The position numbers were made by a program, and so were the translations under genes. A stretch of DNA of 64,000 nt from Thalassospira profundimaris WP0211 (lineage in GTDB: Bacteria > Pseudomonadota > Alphaproteobacteria > Rhodospirillales > Thalassospiraceae), in contig NZ_AMRN01000005.1 in NCBI RefSeq assembly GCF_000300275.1, forward strand, positions 248,001-312,000, written 5' to 3'. Shown in pieces: positions 1 through 10,085 of the stretch. The notes beneath the pieces are model-generated. The model searched no databases and was not told the origin of the DNA. It saw only the letters and a program-made list of their open reading frames with translations. The stretch's first letter is position 1. Every line of letters begins with the position of its first letter.

Positions 1-30
1 GCGGAGAAAATCAGACTTCAGTTCAGTCAT
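1..30 (-). CDS. tyrS: Tyrosyl-tRNA synthetase, N-terminal fragment cut by window edge
   Basis: Reading leftward from an ATG at 30..28 gives MTELKSDFLR, which matches the usual start of bacterial TyrS in alphaproteobacteria (K-S-D-F-L-R followed by the first helix). The remainder lies outside the window. In many alphaproteobacteria tyrS and anmK are divergent neighbours, which fits the anmK start at 218. Only ten codons are visible, so the call rests on this short match and on gene order. Confidence 0.6.
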   Translation of the reverse strand, partial: MTELKSDFLR

Positions 31-217
31 GGTTTTTGCGCTATGTTGGTTGTGATAGAAAATTTGATCCGCCATTCGGTGCGGAGGCGATGATCTAGCA
101 CAGAAAACATCCGCTCGGCAACGCATCGGCGAACAGATCTGCCATACGGGTAACGAATTCGCGATAATTTCCTTTTAGGCTGCTCAAAACCAACAGCGAT
201 CGCGCACGGAGCACGAC

Positions 218-1333
218 ATGACACAAGGCTGGATAACCGCAATCGGCATGATGAGTGGCACGTCCCTTGACGGGGTGGACGCAGCACTGATTGAAACCGA
301 TGGCATCGAAGTGCGCCGCGCCGGACAATCGATTTTTGTGCCCTATGCGCCGGAATTGCGCGAACGCATGCGGGCCTGCTTTGGCAATCGCAGCGCGACC
401 AACACCGAACATGTCGTTGCCGATGATCTGACACAGGTACATGTTGATGCCGTTAACATGCTGATGGATAAATCCGGCATGTCGTCCGCTGATATCGGTG
501 TGATCGGCTTTCATGGCCAGACCGTGTTTCATGAACCGGCATCGGGCCTGACGCGCCAGATCGGAACGCCGCATAGGCTGGCGGAAAAAACCGGCATCCC
601 GGTGGTGGCCGATTTCAGGTTGGCCGATGTCGCCGCCGGTGGGGAGGGTGCGCCACTGGCACCTGTCTATCACGCCGCCCTGATCAAAAGTGCCGGTGTT
701 GAGTTGCCCGTGGCAGTTCTGAATATCGGCGGGGTTTCCAACGTTACCTATATCGACGGGGATGACGGCCTGTTGGCCTTTGATTGCGGGCCGGGCAATG
801 CACGGATTGATGACTGGATGTTGCGCCATACCGGTAATCCTGTTGATCTGAATGGCGCAACGGCGGCCTCGGGCACTGGTGACCCGATGGTCGAGGTCAA
901 ATTCCTTGAAGACCCGTATTTTGACCGCATCCCGCCGAAATCACTGGACCGCGAAGATATGGCGGCCCGCATTGACGGGCTGGTGGTTGAGGCCAAGCTT
1001 AATGTGTCCGACGGGGCGGCAACGCTTGCCAATTGCACGGTGGCGGCCATCGTTGCCGGGGTGAACCATCTGCCCGCTGCGCCCAAAGGCTGGTTTGTCT
1101 GCGGCGGCGGGCGTCATAACGATTATATCATGGAAACACTCGCAACCCGTCTGGCAGTGCCGGTGCAATCTGTTGGCGTGCTTGATTGGGATGGTGATGC
1201 GGTGGAGGCTGAATGTTTTGGCTTCCTGGCTGTGCGCCATTTGCGCGACTTGCCGCTCAGCTTCCCGGGGACCACGGGCGTGCCCGAGCCCTGTTGTGGA
1301 GGCAAGCTTTACCCAACGAAAAAGGCCGCCTGA
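218..1333 (+). CDS. anmK: Anhydro-N-acetylmuramic acid kinase
   Basis: 371 aa, the normal family length. AnmK phosphorylates and opens 1,6-anhydro-MurNAc to MurNAc-6-P during cytoplasmic peptidoglycan recycling. Visible motifs are the N-terminal phosphate-binding MMSGTSLDGVD, the catalytic-Asp segment DFRLADVAAGGEGAPL, and FDCGPGNARIDDW in the second half of the actin-like/ASKHA fold. The ATG has a GGAG ribosome site six bases upstream. The gene is divergent from tyrS, and its stop codon lies inside the palindromic terminator shared with the convergent hydrolase gene. Confidence 0.95.
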   Translation: MTQGWITAIGMMSGTSLDGVDAALIETDGIEVRRAGQSIFVPYAPELRERMRACFGNRSATNTEHVVADDLTQVHVDAVNMLMDKSGMSSADIGVIGFHGQTVFHEPASGLTRQIGTPHRLAEKTGIPVVADFRLADVAAGGEGAPLAPVYHAALIKSAGVELPVAVLNIGGVSNVTYIDGDDGLLAFDCGPGNARIDDWMLRHTGNPVDLNGATAASGTGDPMVEVKFLEDPYFDRIPPKSLDREDMAARIDGLVVEAKLNVSDGAATLANCTVAAIVAGVNHLPAAPKGWFVCGGGRHNDYIMETLATRLAVPVQSVGVLDWDGDAVEAECFGFLAVRHLRDLPLSFPGTTGVPEPCCGGKLYPTKKAA

Positions 1334-1347
1334 TCAGGCGGCCTTTT
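1320..1347. terminator. Bidirectional terminator overlapping the anmK stop
   Basis: A perfect palindrome (arms AAAAGGCCGCCTGA and its complement) with A-tract on one side and T-tract on the other. The TGA of anmK is inside the stem. It can serve both anmK and the convergent hydrolase gene. Confidence 0.8.
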
Positions 1348-1373
1348 ATTTGTGTGGTCAGGCTGTAGGCGGT

Positions 1374-2012
1374 TTAGGCGCCGCGCTTGTCCAGATAGGC
1401 AATCGAATGCTTGATCACTTCGTCTTGCTGTTTGGCAAAATAGTGATCAGCACCGTCAATCGCGCACATGTCAACTTCAATGCCTTTCTGGGCATTAAGC
1501 TTGTCGGCAAGCTTGTTGACCGAGGCGACCGGAATGTTGGTGTCCTGCGTGCCATGGATCAGAATGCCGGATGACGGGCAGGGGGCAAGGAAGGTGAAGT
1601 CATGTTCACTTGCCGGGGCTGCGACCGAAATAAATCCGTCAATTTCCGGACGGCGCATCAAAAGCTGCATGCCGATCCAGGAACCGAATGAATAACCGGC
1701 AACCCAGGTTGCACGTGCATTGGCGTTATAGGTCTGCATCCAGTCAAGCGCGGATGCCGCATCAGACAGTTCGCCGATCCCCTGATCGAATACGCCCTGC
1801 GAGCGGCCGACGCCACGGAAGTTGAACCGCATGACGGAATAGCCGCGATCCTTGAACATGTTGAACATGTTGAAGCACAACTTGTTATTCATTGTGCCAC
1901 CCTGTTGCGGGTTCGGATGGAGGATAAGTGCGATGGGCGAATCGTCAGCGCCGTTATGGTGGTAGCGACCTTCAAGGCGACCTTCGGGGCCGTTAAAAAT
2001 GACCTCAGGCAT
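1374..2012 (-). CDS. Alpha/beta hydrolase (COG2945-like)
   Basis: 212 aa, cytoplasmic, no signal peptide. The fold is recognisable from HPNPQQGGT after strand 3, the nucleophile elbow GYSFGSW (Ser in G-x-S-x-G), an acidic residue near HGTQDTNIP and the histidine in DGADHYF. These form a complete Ser-Asp-His set, typical of small dienelactone-hydrolase-like or COG2945 esterases. The substrate is unknown. An AGGAGC ribosome site lies 11 bases before the ATG. The gene is divergent from cysE, so its promoter region is shared with the Fe-S operon control region. Confidence 0.85.
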   Translation of the reverse strand: MPEVIFNGPEGRLEGRYHHNGADDSPIALILHPNPQQGGTMNNKLCFNMFNMFKDRGYSVMRFNFRGVGRSQGVFDQGIGELSDAASALDWMQTYNANARATWVAGYSFGSWIGMQLLMRRPEIDGFISVAAPASEHDFTFLAPCPSSGILIHGTQDTNIPVASVNKLADKLNAQKGIEVDMCAIDGADHYFAKQQDEVIKHSIAYLDKRGA

Positions 2013-2059
2013 GGATCAGACTGCTCCTGTCCACGAATGGAAAGATGTGTGTAACAAAA

Positions 2060-2083
2060 ATATCCGAGTGTTTTTGTAAGTTT
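2060..2083 (-). promoter_or_regulatory. Possible second IscR-like site in front of the hydrolase gene
   Basis: On the minus strand AAACTTAC...ACTCGGATAT resembles the better site at 2116..2140 (both have ACTT, AC and ACTCGG-TAT) but is one base shorter between the half-sites. The shorter spacing makes binding doubtful. It is listed because the two copies sit only about 35 bases apart in the same intergenic region. Confidence 0.25.
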
Positions 2084-2115
2084 TTTCGTGTTTGCGCATA
2101 AATTGCTTTGGGCAA

Positions 2116-2148
2116 ATACTTGACCAAGTTACTCGGTTATCCTATATT
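2116..2148 (+). promoter_or_regulatory. Sigma70 promoter of the cysE-isc operon overlapped by an IscR type-1 site
   Basis: TTGACC at 2120..2125 and TATATT at 2143..2148 are separated by 17 bases, a strong sigma70 pair. The 25 bases 2116..2140 agree at 21 positions with the E. coli type-1 IscR consensus (ATA-SYYGACT-N5-AGTCRRS-TAT) as I remember it. A site across the -35 and spacer implies repression by [2Fe-2S]-IscR. The promoter lies inside the upstream extension of the cysE frame, so translation must begin downstream of about 2155. Confidence 0.65.
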
Positions 2149-2257
2149 CCGGCTAACCCGATGGTGCCTGTCGAACCCGACAATTGCTTATGTGCAAGGA
2201 CGGGGCTGGGCGTGGCTGCCGGGAATCGAAGGTACTAATTACACAGTGGACCGCCCC

Positions 2258-2977
2258 ATGTTCAAGCTAATTCGTCAGGAAATTGACGCGATGATCGCCC
2301 GTGACCCTGCGGCGCGATCCCGTTGGGAAGTCGTGATCAGCTATCCGGCGTTTCATGCGATCATGGGCTATCGCGGGACACATTGGCTGTGGCAGCGCGG
2401 TTTTCGCCTGACGGCACGCTTCCTGTCGCAGATTTTGCGCTGGTTGACCGGGATCGAAATTCACCCGGGTGCGACGATTGGCAAGCGCTTCTTTATTGAC
2501 CATGGCATGGGTGTCGTGATCGGCGAAACCGCCGAGATCGGCGATGATGTCACACTGTATCAAGGCGTTACCCTTGGCGGGACATCGCCAAGTGTGAATA
2601 GCGACGGCCAGCGCGGCCTGAAACGTCACCCGACCCTCGAGGATGGTGTGATTGTCGGGTCCGGCGCGCAAATCCTTGGGCCGTTTACCGTGCGCAAGAA
2701 TGCACGTGTTGGCGGCAACGCCGTGGTCCTGGGTGAAGTGCCCGAGGGTGCGACCGTTGTCGGTATCCCGGCCAAGATCGTCCGCCGAGAACAGGATGAT
2801 CGGTTCTGTGCCTATGGTACGCCGCTTGGCGATCTGCCTGATCCGGTTGCCCGCGCACTTGAAGAACTTGGCCGTGAGGTCGAAACGCTGCGCAACAAGG
2901 TGGTCGCCCTTGAGGGTGAAAAGGCCGCATCTGATGCCACACCGGAAAAGCCGCGTATCGTCGCATCATCGGAATAG
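2258..2977 (+). CDS. cysE: Serine O-acetyltransferase
   Basis: 239 aa from ATG 2258. It acetylates L-serine to O-acetylserine, the precursor for cysteine. The N-terminal helical part (MFKLIRQEIDAMIARDPAAR) is followed by left-handed beta-helix hexapeptide repeats (IHPGATIG, GMGVVIGETAEIG, VTLYQGVTLGGT, VVGIPAKIV) with the catalytic His in IDHGMG. An in-frame TTG at 2108 would add 50 residues but would place the promoter inside the gene, so I reject it. As first gene of the isc operon it couples cysteine supply to the cysteine desulfurases downstream. Confidence 0.9.
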   Translation: MFKLIRQEIDAMIARDPAARSRWEVVISYPAFHAIMGYRGTHWLWQRGFRLTARFLSQILRWLTGIEIHPGATIGKRFFIDHGMGVVIGETAEIGDDVTLYQGVTLGGTSPSVNSDGQRGLKRHPTLEDGVIVGSGAQILGPFTVRKNARVGGNAVVLGEVPEGATVVGIPAKIVRREQDDRFCAYGTPLGDLPDPVARALEELGREVETLRNKVVALEGEKAASDATPEKPRIVASSE

Positions 2978-3051
2978 AATACGCGCCACCGCGCAACATG
3001 AATGAAAAGCCCGCTCTGGGTTAGCCCCAAAGCAAGGCAGGAGGACGCACC

Positions 3052-3534
3052 GTGAAGCTGAGTACCAAAGGCCGCTATGCCGTTATGGCGATGGTCGATC
3101 TCGCTGAAAGCAGCAAGGACCGACCGGTCGCACTTGCAGATATTGCGGACCGCCAGGAAATTTCGCTTTCTTATCTTGAACAGCTGTTTGGCAAATTGCG
3201 CAAGGGCGGTCTGGTCCGTTCGGTGCGCGGCCCGGGTGGTGGATATTTGCTTGCACGCAATGCCACTGAAACCCGTGTTGCCGATGTTATTCTGGCGGTT
3301 GATGAACCAATCCGTGCAACCCGTTGCAAGTCCGGTTCGCCCAAGGGCTGCAAGACCAACAAGGGCCGTTGTCTGACCCATGAACTGTGGGAAGAACTCG
3401 GCAACCAGATTTATCTTTATCTGGCCTCTGTCAGTCTTGCCGATGTGGTGGATCGCAACGTGGCGGGGACGCTTCGGACTTTCCCGGGTAAAACGACCCA
3501 GATCGAAGAGCCGTCACAGGTTGCGGCACAGTAG
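3052..3534 (+). CDS. iscR: Rrf2-family Fe-S regulator IscR
   Basis: 160 aa, GTG start preceded by AGGAGG. The N-terminal winged helix (MKLSTKGRYAVMAMVDLA, SLSYLEQLFGKLRKGGLVRS, RGPGGGYLLAR) is followed by the [2Fe-2S] ligand region with C92, C100, C107 and H110. Spacing is C-x7-C-x6-C-x2-H, longer than the C-x5-C-x5-C-x2-H of E. coli IscR. It is expected to repress its own operon through the site at 2116..2140 when cluster-loaded. It lies 74 bases after cysE with no obvious promoter of its own. Confidence 0.93.
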   Translation: MKLSTKGRYAVMAMVDLAESSKDRPVALADIADRQEISLSYLEQLFGKLRKGGLVRSVRGPGGGYLLARNATETRVADVILAVDEPIRATRCKSGSPKGCKTNKGRCLTHELWEELGNQIYLYLASVSLADVVDRNVAGTLRTFPGKTTQIEEPSQVAAQ

Positions 3535-3583
3535 TTGGTCCTCTATATCGAGGGCAGATGCGAATAAGGATGATTTTAAACTG

Positions 3584-4711
<1,128 letters not shown>

Positions 4712-4738
4712 GAAAGAGTGAGTGAGGAAGCCTTTAAA

Positions 4739-5962
4739 ATGAACGAGCTTAAAGCAAAGCCGATCTATCTGGACTATCAGGCGACGACGCCAACCGACCC
4801 GCGGGTTGTCGAGGCAATGCTGCCGTACTTCACCGAGAAATTCGGTAACCCGCATTCGCGCAACCACAGCTTTGGCTGGGAAGCCGAGGACGCGGTTGAA
4901 GTTGCACGCGGTCAGGTTGCCAAGATCATTGGCGCGTCGGCCAAGGAAATCATCTTTACCTCTGGTGCGACGGAGTCAAACAACCTCGCCCTCAAAGGTG
5001 TGATGAAGTTCTATGGCAAGAAAAAGCCGCACCTGATCACGGTTGTCACCGAGCATAAATGCGTGCTCGACAGTGCCCGCCACCTTGAGCAGGAAGGTTA
5101 CAAAGTGACCTATCTTGGCGTTAAGGAAAACGGCCTGATAGACCTTGAAGAACTCAAGGCTGCCATCACCGATGAAACCGCACTCGTGTCCGTCATGGGT
5201 GTGAACAACGAAATCGGTGTCATTCAGCCGCTCAAGGAAATCGGTGAAATCTGCCGCGAACGCAAAGTCTTCTTCCATACCGACTGTGCGCAGGCGGTGG
5301 GCAAGATCGACCTTGATGTTGATGACATGAAGATCGACCTGATGTCGATTTCCGGTCACAAGATCTATGGCCCGAAAGGCATCGGTGCGCTGTATGTTCG
5401 CCGTCGTCCGCGTGTTCGTGTGATCGCACAGATCACCGGTGGTGGTCAGGAACGCGGCATGCGTTCCGGTACGCTTCCGACCCCGCTGATCGTTGGTCTT
5501 GGCAAGGCGTGTGACATTCTTAGCAACGAAATGACTGAGGAAAACGCACGTATCGAAAAGCTGCGTGACTACACGCTTCAGCGTTTCCGTGACCGTCTCG
5601 AAGACATCTATGTCAATGGTGACGAACACGTCCGTGTCAGCGGCAACCTGAACATTTCGTTTGCCTATGTCGAAGGTGAAAGCCTTCTGATGGACATCAA
5701 GAACATTGCCGTGTCTTCGGGCTCTGCCTGCACCTCGGCGTCGCTGGAACCGTCTTACGTTCTGCGTGCTCTTGGTGTTGACGAAGAATTGGCCCATACA
5801 TCCCTTCGTATTGGCATTGGTCGCTACACCACCAAGGAAGAGCTTGATGAAGCCGTTGATGCCATCTGCACCGCAGTTGAGCGTCTGCGCGAAATGAGCC
5901 CGCTTTGGGAAATGGCGCAGGAAGGCATCGACATCAAGTCGATCGAGTGGGCTGAACACTAA
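4739..5962 (+). CDS. iscS: Cysteine desulfurase IscS
   Basis: 407 aa, close to E. coli IscS (404). Starts [17 protein letters not shown]. Schiff-base lysine in [28 protein letters not shown], and the catalytic-cysteine loop [21 protein letters not shown] typical of IscS. It transfers persulfide sulfur to IscU and to tRNA thiolation; MnmA is encoded 5.3 kb downstream. ATG 4739 has GGAAG nine bases upstream. A GTG at 4718 would add seven residues. The C-terminus carries the IscU-docking tail. Confidence 0.95.
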   Translation: MNELKAKPIYLDYQATTPTDPRVVEAMLPYFTEKFGNPHSRNHSFGWEAEDAVEVARGQVAKIIGASAKEIIFTSGATESNNLALKGVMKFYGKKKPHLITVVTEHKCVLDSARHLEQEGYKVTYLGVKENGLIDLEELKAAITDETALVSVMGVNNEIGVIQPLKEIGEICRERKVFFHTDCAQAVGKIDLDVDDMKIDLMSISGHKIYGPKGIGALYVRRRPRVRVIAQITGGGQERGMRSGTLPTPLIVGLGKACDILSNEMTEENARIEKLRDYTLQRFRDRLEDIYVNGDEHVRVSGNLNISFAYVEGESLLMDIKNIAVSSGSACTSASLEPSYVLRALGVDEELAHTSLRIGIGRYTTKEELDEAVDAICTAVERLREMSPLWEMAQEGIDIKSIEWAEH

Positions 5963-6054
5963 GAACGACAACGACCGAAAACGTACTATCGACACATTCG
6001 ATATGTATTCTGTCTCGTGAGAGAGACTCAGGACTTTTTAGGAGGATTCCTATC

Positions 6055-6459
6055 ATGGCTTATAGTGAAAAGCTGATCGACCATTACGAAAACCCGCGCA
6101 ATGTCGGCTCCATGGACAAAAACGAAACCTCTGTCGGGACCGGCCTTGTCGGCGCACCGGCATGTGGTGACGTCATGAAGCTGCAGATCAAGGTGACCCC
6201 GGAAGGGATCATTGAAGATGCGAAGTTCAAGACCTTTGGCTGTGGTTCGGCGATTGCTTCAAGCTCGCTGATCACCGAATGGGTCAAGGGCAAGTCGCTT
6301 GACGAAGCGGGTTCGATCAAAAACTCGCAGATTGCCGAGGAACTTGCACTTCCGCCGGTCAAGATCCACTGCTCGATCCTGGCTGAAGACGCGATCAAAG
6401 CCGCAATCAGCGACTACAAAACCAAAAACGGCGCAGCGGAAGTGGACGCTGCTGAATAA
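6055..6459 (+). CDS. iscU: Fe-S cluster scaffold IscU
   Basis: 134 aa. Cluster ligands C37, C63, C106 and the modulating D39 and H105 are all present (PACGDV, FGCGSAIASSS, HCSIL). The HscA-recognition segment reads LPPVKIHC, the usual LPPVK motif. The strong ribosome site AGGAGG precedes the ATG. It receives sulfur from IscS and passes clusters on with HscA/HscB, both encoded downstream in the same operon. Confidence 0.96.
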   Translation: MAYSEKLIDHYENPRNVGSMDKNETSVGTGLVGAPACGDVMKLQIKVTPEGIIEDAKFKTFGCGSAIASSSLITEWVKGKSLDEAGSIKNSQIAEELALPPVKIHCSILAEDAIKAAISDYKTKNGAAEVDAAE

Positions 6460-6503
6460 GCAGCGCCCACTCCCCATCGTTTTCGGAATCTTGGGAGAAT
6501 AAA

Positions 6504-6845
6504 ATGGCTCTACCGTCACCAATTTCTGTCACACCGGTCGCCCTTGATCACATCAAGGCGCTGCTTGATAGCCGCGGGAAACCTTCGCACGGCATTCGGC
6601 TTGGTGTGCGCAGCAAAGGGTGCTCGGGCCTGTCCTACACGCTGGAATATGCCGATGGTGCCGACGGCTTCGAAGAAGTTGTCGAACTTGACGACGGCGT
6701 GAGAATCCTGATCGACCCCAAAGCCATCATGTTCGTGCTTGGCACAGAGATGGATTACGAGGTCAACACGATGGAGGAAGGCTTTGTTTTCCGGAACCCC
6801 AACGAAAAAGGTCGTTGTGGTTGCGGGGAATCCTTCCACGTTTGA
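6504..6845 (+). CDS. iscA: A-type Fe-S carrier IscA
   Basis: 113 aa with the three conserved cysteines C40 (SKGCSG), C105 and C107 (GRCGCGESF) of the HesB/IscA family. It carries iron or [2Fe-2S]/[4Fe-4S] clusters from IscU to apo-targets. The gene follows iscU by 44 bases, and a 150-base gap with two hairpins separates it from hscB. Confidence 0.95.
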   Translation: MALPSPISVTPVALDHIKALLDSRGKPSHGIRLGVRSKGCSGLSYTLEYADGADGFEEVVELDDGVRILIDPKAIMFVLGTEMDYEVNTMEEGFVFRNPNEKGRCGCGESFHV

Positions 6846-6878
6846 TCAGGCCGGGCTTTCCCTGCTTTCTGAATGGTT

Positions 6879-6943
6879 ATGGCCCTGGCGAGATCGCCGG
6901 GGCCATCGCCTGAAAAGGGTGACGTGACCAGGTGATGGTCACG
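6879..6943 (+). promoter_or_regulatory. Two tandem hairpins between iscA and hscB
   Basis: First stem: ATGGCCCTGGCG paired with CGCCGGGGCCAT (12 pairs, one G-T, loop AGAT, 6879..6906). Second stem: CGTGACCA with TGGTCACG (6923..6943). Neither is followed by a clean T-run, so they look more like an mRNA processing or attenuation element separating the isc core from hscBA-fdx-iscX than a full terminator. Confidence 0.45.
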
Positions 6944-6997
6944 CATCGCCTCTTGAACTGATTTGTTTTTGTCTTTTAATCCTCGGAAGTGCATCGC

Positions 6998-7618
6998 GTG
7001 AGCAACACCGAACAACCTGCGCACAAGGTTTGCTGGTCCTGCAAGGGGCCGGTCGCCGCAAGCGCACTGTTTTGCGAAACCTGCAACGCCATTCAGGCCC
7101 CCGGCCAGCTGGATCATTTTACCCGCTTTGGTCTGGAGCGTTCCTTTGACGTTGATGTCGATGCGATGGAAGCGACCTACCTCAAGCAGCAACAAAAGCT
7201 CCATCCCGACCGGTTCGCGTCCAAATCCGGCCGTGAACAGGCGCTGTCATCGCAACAGGCCGCCAGCCTGAATGAAGCTTTCGAGACGCTGAAAAATCCG
7301 GTCGCACGCGCACATTATATGCTGCGTCAGGCCGGGCACGAGCCAGAAGGCGGCGAAGGCCATACTGTCAATGATCCGGAACTTCTGATGGAAGCGATGG
7401 AAATGCGTGAAGCCCTTGACGATGCCAAGGATAAAATCACCATCGATGCCATCATCAAGGATACCCGCAAACAGGCGCGTGCCTGTGAAAATGATCTGGG
7501 TGCCGCCTTTGACAGCCAATCCTTTGACGCGGCCAAGAAACTGGCCACCCGTTTAAGATATCTGATGAAAATGACCGAGGAAGCGCGCGCGAAGAAATCG
7601 CGCCTTGCCGCTGCCTGA
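6998..7618 (+). CDS. hscB: Co-chaperone HscB with N-terminal zinc ribbon
   Basis: 206 aa from GTG 6998 (GGAAG eight bases upstream). An in-frame GTG at 6989 lacks a ribosome site. J-domain with HPD at 69-71 stimulates HscA ATPase, and the C-terminal three-helix bundle binds IscU. Unlike E. coli HscB, it begins with two CxxC pairs (C12, C15, C26, C29), a small zinc-ribbon-like module of the kind known in animal HSC20. It lies upstream of hscA. Confidence 0.93.
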   Translation: MSNTEQPAHKVCWSCKGPVAASALFCETCNAIQAPGQLDHFTRFGLERSFDVDVDAMEATYLKQQQKLHPDRFASKSGREQALSSQQAASLNEAFETLKNPVARAHYMLRQAGHEPEGGEGHTVNDPELLMEAMEMREALDDAKDKITIDAIIKDTRKQARACENDLGAAFDSQSFDAAKKLATRLRYLMKMTEEARAKKSRLAAA

Positions 7619-7642
7619 TCATAGAAAAAACTGGACGTAAGA

Positions 7643-9541
7643 ATGGCTCTGCTAAAAATCCACGAACCAGGCGAAACACCCCTCCCGCATGAGGACGAAC
7701 GCCAGATCGCTGTCGGGATCGATCTTGGAACCACCAACTCTGTGGTTGCAATCTCGAACTCGGAAAAGCCGGAAGTTCTGCGTGATAAATCCGGTGGCAA
7801 TGCGATTGTGCCCTCTGTCGTCTATTACGGCGATGACACGCCGGTTGTCGGCGAAGCCGCACGTGATCAGATCAATTCGGATGCCAGCCGGGTGGTTTCA
7901 TCGGTGAAACGTCTGATGGGCCGTGGTCTGGACGACGTCAAATCGGTTGCCGGCACGCTACCGTATCACGTCGAAGTGCCGGAAAAATCCGAAACCGAAA
8001 ACGGCGAACCGATGATGGTGCGCCTGAATGTCGGTAACCGGGTTTTAACCCCGGTCGAGGTTTCAGCTGATATCCTGCGCGCACTGCGTGCACGCGCGGA
8101 AGAAAGCCTTGATAAGCCGGTCGAAAAGGCCGTGATCACGGTCCCGGCCTATTTCGATGATGGCGCACGTACCGCGACCAAGGATGCCGCCAAGCTGGCC
8201 GGTCTGGAAGTCCTGCGTCTGGTCAATGAACCGACTGCTGCCGCCCTTGCCTATGGCCTCGATAACGGGGCAGAGGGGCTTTATGCCGTCTATGACCTTG
8301 GCGGCGGGACCTTTGATATCTCGCTTCTAAAAATGCAAAAGGGCGTCTTCCAGGTGAAGGCGACCGGTGGTGATGCCGCCCTTGGTGGCGATGATTTCGA
8401 TCATGCCATTGCCGAACATCTTCTGGCGGAACGCAAGGATGGCGGTGCCACCGATGATCTTGATGCGTCGGACGCCAAACGCCTGCTGAAGGCCGCCCGG
8501 ACGGTCAAGGAAAGCCTGACCGATCAGAACAGTGTCGAAGTCACCGTGGCACTCAATGGCACGGACACCAAACACACTGTAACGCGCGAACAGTTTGATG
8601 CGATGATCGCCAAGCTGGTTGCCCGCACGGCCGCCATCACCGAACAGGTGCTTGATGACGCCAATGTCTTGCCCGAAGACGTCAAGGGTGTCGTGCTGGT
8701 TGGTGGTTCTACCCGTGTGCCGGCTGTGCGCAAGGCGGTGGCTGATCTGTTTGAACAGGAACCGCTGTCAGACATCGACCCGGACGAAGTCGTTGCCCTT
8801 GGTGCTGCCCTTCAGGCAGAGGCTTTGACAGGCGGCTCTGACAACCTTCTTCTGGATGTCACGCCGCTGTCGCTTGGTCTTGAAACCATGGGTGGGATTG
8901 TTGAAAAGGTCATTGACCGCAACACCCCGATCCCGGTCACCAAGGCACAGGAATTCACGACCTATCAGGATGGTCAGTCGGCCATGATGATCCATGTGGT
9001 GCAGGGCGAACGTGAAATGGTTGATCAATGCCGCTCGCTCGCGCGCTTTGCCCTGACCGGTATTCCGTCGATGGCAGCTGGCGCTGCGCGCATCAGCGTT
9101 CAGTTCAATGTCGATGCCGATGGCCTTCTGACCGTCTCGGCCCGCGAGGAAACCACCGGGACTGAACAGGAAGTCGCGGTCAAGCCGACCTATGGCATCA
9201 ATGAGTCTGATATGGCGACTATGCTGCGCGATAGCATGGTCCATGCCCGCGAAGACATGGAACTGCGTGTCCTGACCGAGGCCCGGGTCGAAGCCCGTCG
9301 CAACATCCTTGCGGTCAATGCCGCGATGGATGCCGACCGTGCGCTTTTGACCAAGGAAGACGAAGCCAACATCAAGCAGGCCATTGCCAATCTTGAAACG
9401 GCCGCCGCAGGCGATAACCGCGATGCGATCAATGACGCCGCCGAGGCGCTTGAAAATGCATCGCGCCCGTTTGCCGAGGCCCGTATGGATAGCCGGATCC
9501 GCCAGGCACTTGCCGGGCAAAATGTCGATGAAGTTCACTAG
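7643..9541 (+). CDS. hscA: Hsp70-class chaperone HscA
   Basis: 632 aa, slightly longer than E. coli HscA (616). Nucleotide-binding domain motifs [46 protein letters not shown] and [10 protein letters not shown], then linker and substrate-binding domain from about residue 400 ([17 protein letters not shown]). Works with HscB to release clusters from IscU at its LPPVK motif. It follows hscB by 24 bases. Confidence 0.95.
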   Translation: MALLKIHEPGETPLPHEDERQIAVGIDLGTTNSVVAISNSEKPEVLRDKSGGNAIVPSVVYYGDDTPVVGEAARDQINSDASRVVSSVKRLMGRGLDDVKSVAGTLPYHVEVPEKSETENGEPMMVRLNVGNRVLTPVEVSADILRALRARAEESLDKPVEKAVITVPAYFDDGARTATKDAAKLAGLEVLRLVNEPTAAALAYGLDNGAEGLYAVYDLGGGTFDISLLKMQKGVFQVKATGGDAALGGDDFDHAIAEHLLAERKDGGATDDLDASDAKRLLKAARTVKESLTDQNSVEVTVALNGTDTKHTVTREQFDAMIAKLVARTAAITEQVLDDANVLPEDVKGVVLVGGSTRVPAVRKAVADLFEQEPLSDIDPDEVVALGAALQAEALTGGSDNLLLDVTPLSLGLETMGGIVEKVIDRNTPIPVTKAQEFTTYQDGQSAMMIHVVQGEREMVDQCRSLARFALTGIPSMAAGAARISVQFNVDADGLLTVSAREETTGTEQEVAVKPTYGINESDMATMLRDSMVHAREDMELRVLTEARVEARRNILAVNAAMDADRALLTKEDEANIKQAIANLETAAAGDNRDAINDAAEALENASRPFAEARMDSRIRQALAGQNVDEVH

Positions 9542-9695
9542 GAAGTGAATTAATCGACACCGGTGGAATTGACAAACCGGCGAACTGCGGCGATTGTCCC
9601 CGACAACCGCCAAGGTCAGGCCGGATAAGCGACCCGTATCGCGGGGCGCATAAACAGAGATCGAACGAAAAGTATTACCGAGGAGAAAGGCACAA

Positions 9696-10031
9696 ATGCC
9701 TAAGATCGTTTTTGTCGAGCCGGATGGCACCGAAAAGGAATTCGAAGTCGCCGACGGCCTGTCTGTTCTGGAAGCTGCCCACAAGAACGGCATTGACCTT
9801 GAAGGTGCTTGCGAAGGTTCGCTGGCATGTTCGACCTGCCACGTCATTCTTGAAGATGACTGGTTTGACAAGCTTGATGAACCGTCCGAAGACGAAGAAG
9901 ACATGCTTGACCTTGCCTTTGGCCTGACCGAGACCTCGCGTCTGGGCTGCCAGATCATCATGAGCGACGAGCTCGACGGTCTGCGTGTCAAACTGCCGTC
10001 CGCGACCCGCAACATGATGGTCGACAAGTAA
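9696..10031 (+). CDS. fdx: [2Fe-2S] ferredoxin, adrenodoxin type
   Basis: 111 aa with ligands C39, C45, C48 and C85 (C-x5-C-x2-C then C), the ISC ferredoxin pattern ([15 protein letters not shown]). Supplies electrons to cluster assembly on IscU. A GAGGAG ribosome site precedes the ATG. The 154-base gap after hscA contains a TTGACA at 9569 but only a poor -10 match, so an internal promoter is possible but unproven. Confidence 0.94.
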   Translation: MPKIVFVEPDGTEKEFEVADGLSVLEAAHKNGIDLEGACEGSLACSTCHVILEDDWFDKLDEPSEDEEDMLDLAFGLTETSRLGCQIIMSDELDGLRVKLPSATRNMMVDK

Positions 10032-10085
10032 GTTTCACCTTCTGCTGACCGGGCGCATTGCCGCCCGGTGTCAAAGGAGACGGAT

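Noticed and set aside
2108..2257. Upstream TTG start for cysE adding 50 residues
   Set aside because: The strong promoter and IscR site lie inside this segment, and homologs as I recall them begin at MFKLIRQEID.
9569..9600. Internal promoter before fdx (TTGACA)
   Set aside because: The -10 candidate GATTGT matches only three of six positions.
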